Assembly (NCBI RefSeq): GCF_042666875.1
Contig: NZ_JBHTCX010000012.1
Coordinates: 372,001 to 436,000, forward strand
Direction: 5' to 3'
Length of the DNA: 64,000 nucleotides
Source: Brachybacterium sp042666875
Lineage (GTDB): Bacteria > Actinomycetota > Actinomycetes > Actinomycetales > Dermabacteraceae
The notes under the pieces are model-generated. The model was not told the origin of the DNA and made no database searches. It worked only from the letters and a program-made list of their open reading frames with translations. This document shows, piece by piece, positions 46,447-54,609 of the stretch (position 1 is its first letter; the number at the start of each line of letters is the position of its first letter). The position numbers and the translations under genes are program-made.

Positions 46447-46989
46447 ATGACAAAGCTCGGAATCATCATCGCCAGTGCCCGCCCCAACCGTGTCGGGGAG
46501 CACGTCGCCCAGTGGGTCGCCGAGACCGTCGGCGACCGCTTCGACGTGGACCTCATCGACCTGCGCGAGGTCGCACTCCCCGCCTTCGACGAGCCCGTCG
46601 CCCCTCGGGCCGGTGGGGACAAGACGACCGCTCACGGCCGCAGCTGGGCGCAGCGTATCGCCGCGCTGGATGCCACCGTCATCCTCACCCCGCAGTACAA
46701 CGGCTCCTACCCCGGCGCCCTGAAGAACGCGATCGACTTCCTCTACGCCGAGTGGAACGACCTGCCCACCCTGCTGATCGGTTACGGCTGGCGGGATGCG
46801 AACGAGGTGCTGCCGGTGCTGGAGGCGCTGATGACGCGCGTCGGCGCAGACGTGGTGGACACCATCGGGCTGGGCTTCGGCGAGGACCTCTCGGCCGAGG
46901 GCGAGCTGTCGGTCCGCGAGGAGAAGGTCGCTCAGCTGCACGAGGCCGCCGAGGCCCTGGCCGCCGAGGTTCCCGCGCACGCGGGCTGA
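46447..46989 (+). CDS. NAD(P)H-dependent FMN reductase
   Basis: Flavodoxin-fold reductase of 180 residues. The FMN loop is ASARPNRVGEHVAQW, and TPQYNGSYPGALKNAIDFL is the family signature that binds the flavin ring. It may reduce quinones, azo dyes or chromate; the physiological substrate is unknown. It is the only plus-strand gene inserted in the hrcA-to-era minus-strand block, so it is not part of that operon and may be a later insertion. Confidence 0.88.
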   Translation: MTKLGIIIASARPNRVGEHVAQWVAETVGDRFDVDLIDLREVALPAFDEPVAPRAGGDKTTAHGRSWAQRIAALDATVILTPQYNGSYPGALKNAIDFLYAEWNDLPTLLIGYGWRDANEVLPVLEALMTRVGADVVDTIGLGFGEDLSAEGELSVREEKVAQLHEAAEALAAEVPAHAG

Positions 46990-47030
46990 TCGAGGCTCCC
47001 GCGCGAGGTTCTCGCGCACCCTGGCTGGTC
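46966..47030. repeat. duplication of the 3' end of the FMN reductase gene
   Basis: A 26-bp segment starting gaggttcccgcgca (46966), which includes the stop codon, recurs with four mismatches at 47005, 39 bases on. A shorter copy lies between. It resembles a recent tandem duplication. Confidence 0.65.
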
Positions 47031-47046
47031 AACTCCCGCCGCAGGC

Positions 47047-47835
47047 TCAGCCCCAGCGCCCCACCAGGCTGCTGAGAACCGCGAGTGCCGCGGGACCGGC
47101 GGTCGAGGAGCGCAGCACCTCGGGACCGAGCAGGACGGAGCGGGCGCCCGCCGCATGCAGGGCGTCCAGCTCCTCCGGGGAGATGCCGCCCTCGGGCCCG
47201 ACCACCACCATGATCTCCTCGGTGCCGTCCTCGCTCGCCCGGCGCAGCTGATCGGCGAGGTCCATCAGGCCCACCGATTCCTGCTCATGCAGGACCAGCA
47301 CCAGCGAGCCGCCCTCGGTGCGCGACCTGACGTCGGCGACGAGCTCCTTGGTCGTCACCGGCTCGTCGACCGCGGGGATCCCCGCACGGCGGCACTGCTT
47401 CACGGCCGCTCGCACGGTCCCGGCCCAGCGCTGCCTGCCTTTGCGCAGCTTCTCCCCGCGCCAGACGGAGACGGAGCGCTGCGCGATCCACGGCACGATC
47501 CGATCCGCGCCCAGCTCGGTCGCGGACTCGATCGCCTGCTCATCGCGGCCACCGGTGGCCAGTGCCTGGACGAGGCTGAGCAGGGGCAGCCGCTGCACGG
47601 CCGGCGTCGGATCGGCCAGCAGCTCCAGCTCCAGGGCGTCCTTGTGCGCGACGGTCACCTCGGCGAGGACCTGCCGGCCGGGGGCGTCGGTGAGCAGCAC
47701 CTGCTCGCCCACGCCGATGCGGGCCACCTTTGCCGCGTGCCGGCCCTCGTCGCCGTCGAGCGTGAGCGCCTCACCCGCGCGGGCGGCGGCAAGGGCATCA
47801 TCGAGGACCAGGAAGCCGGGCGGGGTCGTCGGCAT
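47047..47835 (-). CDS. rsmE: 16S rRNA (uracil-1498-N3)-methyltransferase
   Basis: SPOUT methyltransferase that modifies U1498 of 16S rRNA. The knot motifs are visible: LVQALATGGRDEQAIESATELG, VVVGPEGGISPEELDAL and LGPEVLRSSTAGPAAL. An N-terminal PUA-like domain spans about 1-75. It has 262 residues. It follows dnaJ by 29 bases on the minus strand. Confidence 0.94.
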   Translation of the reverse strand: MPTTPPGFLVLDDALAAARAGEALTLDGDEGRHAAKVARIGVGEQVLLTDAPGRQVLAEVTVAHKDALELELLADPTPAVQRLPLLSLVQALATGGRDEQAIESATELGADRIVPWIAQRSVSVWRGEKLRKGRQRWAGTVRAAVKQCRRAGIPAVDEPVTTKELVADVRSRTEGGSLVLVLHEQESVGLMDLADQLRRASEDGTEEIMVVVGPEGGISPEELDALHAAGARSVLLGPEVLRSSTAGPAALAVLSSLVGRWG

Positions 47836-47864
47836 GGGCGCTCACCTCTCCCGTCGGCGCCGGC

Positions 47865-48989
47865 TCAGAACTCGCGCAGGCGGTCGCGGAGCTTGGCGAA
47901 GGGGCCGTGGCCGCGGCGGCGGGTGCTCTCGTCTCCCCGCATCGCGGCGAACTGCTCGAGCAGCTCCCGCTCCTCGTCGCTCAGCGAGGTCGGCACGGAG
48001 ACGTCCAGGACGACGCGGATGTCGCCGCGGCGCTCACGGCGCAGCGGAGTCACCCCGAGGCCCTTGAGGGTGATCTCCTCGCCGGGCTGGGACCCGGGCT
48101 TGACGTCGATCTCCTCGGTGCCGTCGAAGGTCTCCAGCGGGATCGTCGCGCCCAGGGCGGCAGAGGTCATGGGCACGGACATGGTCACCACGAGATCGTC
48201 GCCGTCGCGCTCGAACATCTCGTGCTCGTTGACCGCGAGCTCGACGAACAGGTCGCCGGCAGGACCGCCGGCCTCACCGGTCTCGCCCTCGCCGCGCAGC
48301 TGGATGCGGGTGCCGTTCTCGACGCCGGAGGGGATGCGCACGGTCACGCTGCGCTCAGCGGGCGTGCGTCCGTGGCCCGAGCAGGCGGTGCACGGGGACT
48401 CGATGACGTCGCCGTGGCCCTCGCAGGTCGGGCACGGTGCCATGGTCACCATCTGGCCCAGCAGCGACTGGGCGACGCGCTGGACGTGGCCGCTGCCGTT
48501 GCAGGCGGTGCAGCGGGTGGGGCTGGTGCCGGGCTCGCAGCAGGAGCCGTCGCAGCGCTCACAGCGCACTGCGGTGCGGAAGGTGACCTCCTCCTCGGTG
48601 CCGAAGACGACGTCGCGCAGGTCGATCTTGACCCGGCGCAGGACATCGCCGCCGCGGCGCTGACGGGGCACCGGACCCTGGCCGCGGCCGCGCATGCCGG
48701 CGGCGCCGGCGAACATGTCGAAGATGTCGTTGAAGTCGAATCCGGCGCCACCGCCGCCGGGGAACCCGCCGCCCATGCCCGGGCCGCCGCCCATGTCGTA
48801 CTGGCGGCGCTTGTCGGGGTTCGAGAGCGTCTCGTAGGCCTGGGAGACCTTCTTGAACCGCTCGGAGGCCTCGGGATCGGGGTTCACGTCCGGGTGGAGG
48901 GTGCGGGCGAGCTTCCGGTACGCCTTCTTGATCTCCTCGGTGGAGGCGTCGCGGGAGACGCCGAGGAGCTCGTAGTAGTCATCGTTCAC
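47865..48989 (-). CDS. dnaJ: chaperone DnaJ
   Basis: Hsp40 co-chaperone of DnaK. The J domain has HPD at 32-34, then a Gly/Phe-rich linker (about 67-90). Four zinc-binding repeats follow: CERCDGSC, CTACNGSG, CPTCEGHG, CTACSGHG. The C-terminal substrate domains complete the 374 residues. This is the DnaJ2 type that pairs with hrcA, distinct from the dnaK-linked copy. It is 120 bases downstream of hrcA. Confidence 0.95.
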   Translation of the reverse strand: MNDDYYELLGVSRDASTEEIKKAYRKLARTLHPDVNPDPEASERFKKVSQAYETLSNPDKRRQYDMGGGPGMGGGFPGGGGAGFDFNDIFDMFAGAAGMRGRGQGPVPRQRRGGDVLRRVKIDLRDVVFGTEEEVTFRTAVRCERCDGSCCEPGTSPTRCTACNGSGHVQRVAQSLLGQMVTMAPCPTCEGHGDVIESPCTACSGHGRTPAERSVTVRIPSGVENGTRIQLRGEGETGEAGGPAGDLFVELAVNEHEMFERDGDDLVVTMSVPMTSAALGATIPLETFDGTEEIDVKPGSQPGEEITLKGLGVTPLRRERRGDIRVVLDVSVPTSLSDEERELLEQFAAMRGDESTRRRGHGPFAKLRDRLREF

Positions 48990-49109
48990 GGTGAAGGATC
49001 CTTACCGGGGAGTCGGGGCGTCCGGGGGCCGCGGCGTGCGGCGAGCGGGCGCGGGGCGATGGGTGCTTGCGGTCGGGAACGCGGTGCGAGGCGTGCGCGC
49101 ACGCGCGGG

Positions 49110-50117
49110 TCATTCGAGATACCGGGAGACGTACCGGGCGATGGCCTGGACGGTGGAGATCCCGCTGACGTAGTCCATACGACTGGGGCCGAGGATCGCC
49201 AGGTGCGAGCCGGCACCGTACCCGGCGCCCACCACGGCCGCCTGCTGGAGGACCTGGTCCTCCAGCTCCGAGCCGATGCGCACCTCGACGGACCCCGGCG
49301 AGGCGTGCATCTCGGTGAACAGCCGCAGCAGCACCAGCTGCTCCTCGAGCACGTCCAGCAACGGCTCCACATCCCGCGCGAAGTCCTCGGCGGAGCGGGC
49401 GATGTTGGCGGTCCCGGCGAGCATGATGCGGTCCTCGGCGCGGGTGGCGGCGAGGGCCGACAGCGCCTCGGTCACCTCCGCGACGGAGGCCTTGTCCGCG
49501 TGCGGGGTGACCTCCAGCAGGTCTGCCACGGGCCGCTCGAGGTCGGTGACCTCGCGGCCGGCGATGTAGCGGTTCAGCTGGTCGCGCAGATCCACGTAGA
49601 ACTCGGCAGGCCGGGCGGCCAGCACCGGGACGGTGCGCTGATCGACGCGGCCGGACTCGGTGATCAGCACGATCAGCAGCAGGGACTCGGCGACCTTGAC
49701 CAGCTCGACATGACGGATCCGGGCCTGGCGGCGCGCCGGGTACTGGACCATCGCCACCTGCTGGGTGAGCTGAGCCATCAGCCGCACCGTGCGCCCGAGC
49801 AGCTCCTCGACGTCACCGGCGTCCTCGAGCAGGGTCTGGATGGCCCGGCGCTCGGGGGCCGAGAGCGGTTTGACCGTCGCCACGTGGTCGACGAAGGCGC
49901 GGTAGCCCTTGTCCGTGGGAACCCGGCCGGCCGAGGTGTGGGGCTGATGGATCAGCCCCTCCTCCTCCAGCACCGACATGTCGTTGCGCACGGTGGCGGC
50001 GGAGACCTCGAGCTCGTGCCGCTCCAGGAGGGACTTGGAGCCCACGGGCTCACGCGTGGAGACGTAGTCCTCGACGATCGCGCCGAGGATCTGCAGCTTC
50101 CGGGCGTCCGTGTCCCT
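49110..50117 (-). CDS. hrcA: heat-inducible transcription repressor HrcA
   Basis: Represses heat-shock genes by binding CIRCE elements, and needs GroEL for activity. The winged helix is ARKLQILGAIVEDYVSTREP followed by SAATVRNDMSVLEEEGLI and QPHTSAGRVPTDKGYR. It has 335 residues. GTG at 50117 gives the family N-terminus, but AGGAGG touches the start codon, leaving no spacer, so initiation is unusual; no better start exists. A CIRCE element lies 114 bases upstream. First gene of hrcA-dnaJ-rsmE. Confidence 0.93.
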   Translation of the reverse strand, partial: RDTDARKLQILGAIVEDYVSTREPVGSKSLLERHELEVSAATVRNDMSVLEEEGLIHQPHTSAGRVPTDKGYRAFVDHVATVKPLSAPERRAIQTLLEDAGDVEELLGRTVRLMAQLTQQVAMVQYPARRQARIRHVELVKVAESLLLIVLITESGRVDQRTVPVLAARPAEFYVDLRDQLNRYIAGREVTDLERPVADLLEVTPHADKASVAEVTEALSALAATRAEDRIMLAGTANIARSAEDFARDVEPLLDVLEEQLVLLRLFTEMHASPGSVEVRIGSELEDQVLQQAAVVGAGYGAGSHLAILGPSRMDYVSGISTVQAIARYVSRYLE

Positions 50118-50230
50118 CACCTCCTGCTCTGCGTACGGAGATCTCGATCTCGATGTCGGCTTCCGGCCGGTGCTCGAGCCGCTCGCGGGCCGACGGGCTC
50201 CTGGACGCCGACGGACCACCGGGAGCGAGG

Positions 50231-50257
50231 CTGGCACCTACCGTTGCCGAGTGCCAA
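50231..50257 (-). promoter_or_regulatory. CIRCE operator upstream of hrcA
   Basis: On the plus strand CTGGCACCT and GAGTGCCAA are separated by exactly nine bases, as in the consensus TTAGCACTC-N9-GAGTGCTAA. The right half matches eight of nine positions. It directly follows a -10 element and should overlap the transcription start, giving HrcA autorepression. Confidence 0.8.
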
Positions 50258-50262
50258 TCCTA
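50257..50262 (-). promoter_or_regulatory. -10 element of hrcA
   Basis: TAGGAT on the minus strand abuts the CIRCE element. The 5' untranslated region would be about 130 nt. Confidence 0.5.
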
Positions 50263-50305
50263 CGCGTCCCCGGCGGGGCTCGCAGGGAGGTGTTCGCCAC
50301 CGGTG

Positions 50306-50311
50306 TACGGT
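50306..50311 (+). promoter_or_regulatory. -10 element for a leaderless DUF3097 transcript
   Basis: TACGGT fits TANNNT and lies seven bases before the GTG at 50319, with no ribosome site between. This points to a leaderless mRNA. Confidence 0.45.
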
Positions 50312-50318
50312 GTCGCGC

Positions 50319-51206
50319 GTGCCTGCAGCATCCGATCGCTTCCCTGACCGGTACGGCTCCGACGTGCTCTCCTCCGGTCCGCCCGCTCATCATCGCCGCC
50401 GCCCCGTGGCCCGTGAGGTCGCCGCGCAGCGCGACCTCGTCGTCGAGGAGGCCTCGACGGGCTTCACCGGGGCCATCACCCGCGTCGAGAAGATCGCCGG
50501 TGAGCTGATCGTCGAGCTGGAGGACGGCCGCGGCAAGCGCCGCACCTTCCCGCTGGGCCCCGGCTTCATGATCGACGGCAAGCCGGTCGTGCTCACCCGT
50601 CCCGCGCCGCGCAGCCAGGCCCCGGTGCGCAAGCGCTCCGCGAGCGGCTCGGTCTATGTCGAGGGGGCGAAGGCCCGCACCGCGCGCGCGTCGCGGATCT
50701 GGGTCGAGGGCACCCACGACGCCGAGCTGATCCAGAAGGTGTGGGGCCATGACCTGCGCATCGAGGGCATCGTCGTAGAGCAGCTCGAAGGCGCCGACAA
50801 CCTCGTCGAGCGGGTCCAGGACTTCGGGCCGTCTGCCGGCCGCAGGCTCGGGATCCTCGTGGACCATCTGGTGCCCGGCTCCAAGGAATCGCGGATCGCC
50901 GCCGAGGTGATGAGGCTTCCCGGTGCGCGGGGCAACGTCTCCGTGCTCGGGCATCCCTACGTCGATGTGTGGCAGGCGGTGCGACCTGCTCGGGTGGGCC
51001 TGACGACGTGGCCCCACATCCCCAAGGGCACCGACATCAAGGTCGGCACGCTCGCCGCGCTCGGCTGGCCCCACGCGGACAAGGCAGACATCGGCCAGGG
51101 CTGGCAGCGGATCCTGGCGGCCGTGCGCTCGTACGCAGATGTCGAGCCCTCTCTGTCCGGACGCATCGAGGAGCTCATCGACTTCGTGACGGTCGACCCC
51201 AGCTGA
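50319..51206 (+). CDS. DUF3097 family protein
   Basis: A conserved actinobacterial protein of unknown function, 295 residues. A TOPRIM-like reading is suggested by IWVEGTHDAELIQKVWG and LGILVDHLVPGSKESRI, the pattern seen in primase and topoisomerase folds; the family also has VVEEASTGFTGAI near the start and HPYVDVWQAV later. GTG at 50319 gives the usual N-terminus RYGSDVL; the frame is open far back to 47907 but that is antisense to dnaJ and hrcA. Divergent from hrcA. Confidence 0.85.
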   Translation: MPAASDRFPDRYGSDVLSSGPPAHHRRRPVAREVAAQRDLVVEEASTGFTGAITRVEKIAGELIVELEDGRGKRRTFPLGPGFMIDGKPVVLTRPAPRSQAPVRKRSASGSVYVEGAKARTARASRIWVEGTHDAELIQKVWGHDLRIEGIVVEQLEGADNLVERVQDFGPSAGRRLGILVDHLVPGSKESRIAAEVMRLPGARGNVSVLGHPYVDVWQAVRPARVGLTTWPHIPKGTDIKVGTLAALGWPHADKADIGQGWQRILAAVRSYADVEPSLSGRIEELIDFVTVDPS

Positions 51207-51334
51207 TTCAGCGGGGGAAATCCCCCACCGGACCCGGCGGTTCGCCCTGGAGACCTGGGCCACTGCGCTCGTTAGGCTGGTCGTGTCAGCCCGACGCCGG
51301 CCCGAGGGGCCGGCCCGTCCTCGAAGAGGGAATC

Positions 51335-52420
51335 ATGAGCCAGACTCCGCATCCACACGATCCGTTCGGCACCGAGCCCGCCACTCCGGCACCCGGCTCC
51401 GATCCCGCTCCGGCCGACGGCAGCTCGCACGAGGAGACCGGTCAGTCCGTGCCCGGCGCGGGCCCTGCCGAGGCCTCGCAGTCCGCGGCCGCTGACGAGG
51501 CCGGCGCCGGGCAGACCGAGGCGTCGCCTCGCGGTCCCGCCGGCGACGAGGAAGTGGGCAGCCCCACCTCGGATCCGGCCCTGCACCCGCACGACCCGTA
51601 CGCGTACGACGCCGGCTCCCAGGCCGCGGCCACCTCGCCCGGAGGAACCGCCTCGGTGCCGCCCGCCCAGGACCCTTCGGCCTCCGGACCGGCAGGCGCA
51701 CAGGACCCGTACGGGGTGCCCGCTTCACCCGCTGCCCAGGATCCGTATGAGGTCCCGCCGTCGGCAGATGGCCAGCCCCACTACGCCGCGCCGGCTTCCG
51801 GTGCCGGCGCCGGTGCCGGTGCCGGTGCCGGACAGGGTGGCTACCCCGGCGGTGTCCCCGGCCAGAGCGGCCCGCAGAACCCGTACGGCGCGCAGGGTCA
51901 GCCCGGCGGTCAGCACCAGTACGGTGCCCAGGGTCAGTACGGGCAGCAGAGCCACGGCGCTCAGGGCGGAGCGCCCGGAGCGGCCGACCTCAACACGCCG
52001 CCCCCGGGAATCAAGGGCGTGCACGATGGCCCGCTGAGCGGTCAGCCGATGCAGGATTCTGATGCCAGGACGTGGGCTCTCGTGGTCCACCTCGCCGCCC
52101 TGCTGCAGTTCGCGATCCCGTTCTTCGGCGGCCTTGTCGCGCAGATCGTCCTGTTCGTGATCTTCAAGGATCGGAACCGGTTCGTGCGCTACAACGGCGC
52201 CGAGGCGCTGAACGGCACGATCGCCGCCATGATCACGTCCTTCGTCCTGGGGATCGCCTTCGCGATCATCACGGTCATCACCCTGGGGATCGGGTCGTTC
52301 CTGTTCGGTCTGCTGTTCATCCCCCAGGTGGTCCAGGCGATCTTCGCCATCATCGGCGCGGTGAAGGCATACCAGGGCGAATGGTGGAACTACCCGGTGA
52401 ACCTGCGTCTGGTGAAGTGA
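51335..52420 (+). CDS. DUF4870 membrane protein with long Pro/Gly/Gln-rich N-terminus
   Basis: A 361-residue protein. Residues 1 to about 245 are low-complexity with repeats HPHDPF/Y, AQDPY, QYGAQGQ and a run of Gly-Ala pairs from a ggtgcc microsatellite. The C-terminal 110 residues are a DUF4870/Tic20-like domain with three to four helices: WALVVHLAALLQFAIPFFGG, then FVRYNGAEALNGTI, then a long hydrophobic pair. ATG 51335 has GAGGG upstream. Function unknown. A -10-like TAGGCT lies at 51273. Confidence 0.85.
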   Translation: MSQTPHPHDPFGTEPATPAPGSDPAPADGSSHEETGQSVPGAGPAEASQSAAADEAGAGQTEASPRGPAGDEEVGSPTSDPALHPHDPYAYDAGSQAAATSPGGTASVPPAQDPSASGPAGAQDPYGVPASPAAQDPYEVPPSADGQPHYAAPASGAGAGAGAGAGQGGYPGGVPGQSGPQNPYGAQGQPGGQHQYGAQGQYGQQSHGAQGGAPGAADLNTPPPGIKGVHDGPLSGQPMQDSDARTWALVVHLAALLQFAIPFFGGLVAQIVLFVIFKDRNRFVRYNGAEALNGTIAAMITSFVLGIAFAIITVITLGIGSFLFGLLFIPQVVQAIFAIIGAVKAYQGEWWNYPVNLRLVK

Positions 52421-52424
52421 CGTC

Positions 52425-52450
52425 CCGGCCCGGTCCGCGGACCGGGCCGG
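52425..52450. terminator. perfect GC palindrome, likely bidirectional terminator
   Basis: A 26-bp perfect palindrome (CCGGCCCGGTCC GC GGACCGGGCCGG) lies four bases after the DUF4870 stop, facing the convergent hemW gene. The remaining 207 bp before hemW hold nothing recognised. Confidence 0.7.
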
Positions 52451-52657
52451 CCGTGACCGTCAGCGGGACGTGGATCGCATCTGCCGCCCTATACACCGGG
52501 CACCCTCGATTCACGTCCCGTCGGTGGTCACCAGCTACGACGAACGCGGCGCACACAGCAGAACGAGCAGCATGACGTCACTCCAGGCGCCGGCATCACG
52601 GTGCTCGCGAAAGCGGCATCGCGTCGTTCCCGGCGCCAGCGCGCTGCAACCGTCGGC

Positions 52658-53887
52658 TCAGGACACGAGGTCGCGGATCACCGCGTCGGCGAGCAGACGA
52701 CCCTGACGAGTCAGCACGGCACGTCCCTCGGTCAGCGCTTCGGGCTCGAGATGGCCCCGGTCGCGGTGGACGGCGAGCATCGCCCTGGTCTGCTCGGGAA
52801 CGGCCTCCACGGCCAGCCCGTCGGCGATCCGCAGTTCGAGCATGATCCGCTCCACGGCGCGGTCCTCGTCGGGCACCTGCTCCGAGTCGGCGACCGGGAG
52901 GGAGCCCTCGGCCAGGGTGGCCGCGTACCGGCTGGGATGCTTGAGGTTCCAGGAGCGCAGCCCGTCGCGATGACGGTGCGCGCCGGGGCCGATCCCCCAC
53001 CAGTCGCCGCCCCGCCAATAGGCGAGGTTGTGCCGCGAGCGCTGCTCGGGGGTGCGCGCCCAGTTCGAGACCTCGTACCAGTCGAGCCCCGCCGCGACGG
53101 CGAGGTCGTCGACCAGCTCGTACTTGTCGGCCATGTCGTCGGGATCCGGGGCCTGGAGCTCGCCGCGGCGCAGCTGACGGGCCATCGCCGTATTGCCCTC
53201 GATGATCAGCGAGTACGCGGAGAGATGGTCGATGTCGCAGGCCAGGGCGGCCTTCACGGATGTCTCGACGTCGGCGAGGGTCTCCCCCGGCGTGCCGTAG
53301 ATCAGATCCAGGCTGACGTCGAGCCCGGCTTCGCGGGCCCAGGCCACCGCCTGCGGAACGCGCTCGGGGTCATGCGTGCGGTTCAGGGTGGCCAGCACCG
53401 AGCGCACGGCGGACTGCATCCCGAAGGAGACGCGGGTGATGCCGCCCTCGGCGAGTCGGGCCAGGGACTCCCGGGTCACGGAATCGGGGTTGGCCTCGGT
53501 GGTCACCTCGGCGTCCTCGGCCAGCGAGATGAGGCCGCGGAGGTGATCGAGCATCGCGACGAGATCGTCGGCCGGCAGCAGTGTCGGCGTGCCGCCGCCG
53601 AAGAACACCGTGGAGACCCTGTCGTAGGTGTACCCGGCGGCCGCGTCCTCGGCGAGGGTCAGATCCATCTCGGCCATGGCATTGGCGGGGTACTCCGCCT
53701 GCGAGCCGCCGCCGCCCAGCTCGGTCGCCGTGTACGTGTTGAAGTCACAGTAGCCGCAGCGGACGGCGCAGAACGGCACATGGATGTAGACCGACAGCTC
53801 GCGCCCGGGGCGCGGTGAGGAGGTGGCAGTGCGCGCCGGGGCGGTGCGGGCCCCGGCCGTGGCGGCGCCGGTGTCCAGGACTGTCAT
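52658..53887 (-). CDS. hemW: HemW, radical SAM heme chaperone
   Basis: Radical SAM protein long annotated as coproporphyrinogen oxidase-like, now viewed as a heme chaperone. VYIHVPFCAVRCGYCDFNTY has the CxxxCxxC cluster site (the CxF of HemN proper is absent), with GGGTPTLLPADDL and SFGMQSAVRSVLATLNRTH next. It has 409 residues. ATG overlaps the MOSC stop. It sits in lepA-MOSC-hemW. Confidence 0.93.
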   Translation of the reverse strand: MTVLDTGAATAGARTAPARTATSSPRPGRELSVYIHVPFCAVRCGYCDFNTYTATELGGGGSQAEYPANAMAEMDLTLAEDAAAGYTYDRVSTVFFGGGTPTLLPADDLVAMLDHLRGLISLAEDAEVTTEANPDSVTRESLARLAEGGITRVSFGMQSAVRSVLATLNRTHDPERVPQAVAWAREAGLDVSLDLIYGTPGETLADVETSVKAALACDIDHLSAYSLIIEGNTAMARQLRRGELQAPDPDDMADKYELVDDLAVAAGLDWYEVSNWARTPEQRSRHNLAYWRGGDWWGIGPGAHRHRDGLRSWNLKHPSRYAATLAEGSLPVADSEQVPDEDRAVERIMLELRIADGLAVEAVPEQTRAMLAVHRDRGHLEPEALTEGRAVLTRQGRLLADAVIRDLVS

Positions 53888-54609
53888 GCCGCGGCCGGTG
53901 CCAGACGTTCCACCCGCCGCTGCAGCTCACGGTGCAGCGCGATGCCGGAGCTGCGTGACCAGTCCGCCAGGCGACGGGCCTGGTCCCGGTCCCGCGCTCC
54001 GCGGTAGACGCCGGCGACCGTGATGCCGTGGCCCGGGGTCTCGTCGACGACCATCGCGTCGCCGGCCCTGATGGCGCCCGGCCTGAGCACCCGAAAATAC
54101 ACGCCCGTACGGCCGCGCTCGTGGTACATGGCGCGGAAATCATCCCGGCCGATCCACCGGGCGAACGTCGCGCACGGGGTGCGCGGCGCGGTCACCTCCA
54201 GCAGAGCGGTCCCGACCCGGACCCGCGCCCCGAGCTCGAGATCGTCCACGGCAAAGCCGCCGACGTGCAGGTTCTCGCCGAGGGAACCGGCAGGGACCTC
54301 GCGGCCCAGCACCTCGGCCCAGTGCGCGGATTCCGCGGCGTCGAGAGCGTAGACGGCCTGGTCGGCGCCACCGTGGTGCTTGCGATCGGCCTGGACGTCG
54401 CCGTACATGCCCAGCTCCGCGACTGGCACCGGCCCGTCGACGGGGCGCTTGTCGATGCCCGTGGTGCCCACGCTGCCCGGATCGGGCCGGAGCTGGGAGA
54501 CGACGCACACGGCCTCGATGGTCCCGGCGGAACCGGCCGGCAGAGTCGGGGACCCCGCGATATCGGTGACGAGGGAGGTGGTGGCGAGGGAGGTATCGGG
54601 AAGGGTCAC
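53884..54609 (-). CDS. MOSC domain protein (YiiM-like)
   Basis: Molybdenum-cofactor sulfurase C-terminal (MOSC) domain protein of 241 residues, predicted to carry sulfur on a cysteine. The conserved Cys is in APRTPCATFARWIG; HHGGADQAVYAL and SLGENLHV are family motifs. The GTG start overlaps the lepA stop (GTGA) and its stop overlaps hemW, so all three are coupled. Substrate unknown. Confidence 0.87.
   Translation of the reverse strand: MTLPDTSLATTSLVTDIAGSPTLPAGSAGTIEAVCVVSQLRPDPGSVGTTGIDKRPVDGPVPVAELGMYGDVQADRKHHGGADQAVYALDAAESAHWAEVLGREVPAGSLGENLHVGGFAVDDLELGARVRVGTALLEVTAPRTPCATFARWIGRDDFRAMYHERGRTGVYFRVLRPGAIRAGDAMVVDETPGHGITVAGVYRGARDRDQARRLADWSRSSGIALHRELQRRVERLAPAAA

Noticed and set aside
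47907..51206. A 1099-residue open frame on the plus strand
   Set aside because: It is antisense to dnaJ and hrcA. Only the part from 50319 matches a known family (DUF3097).
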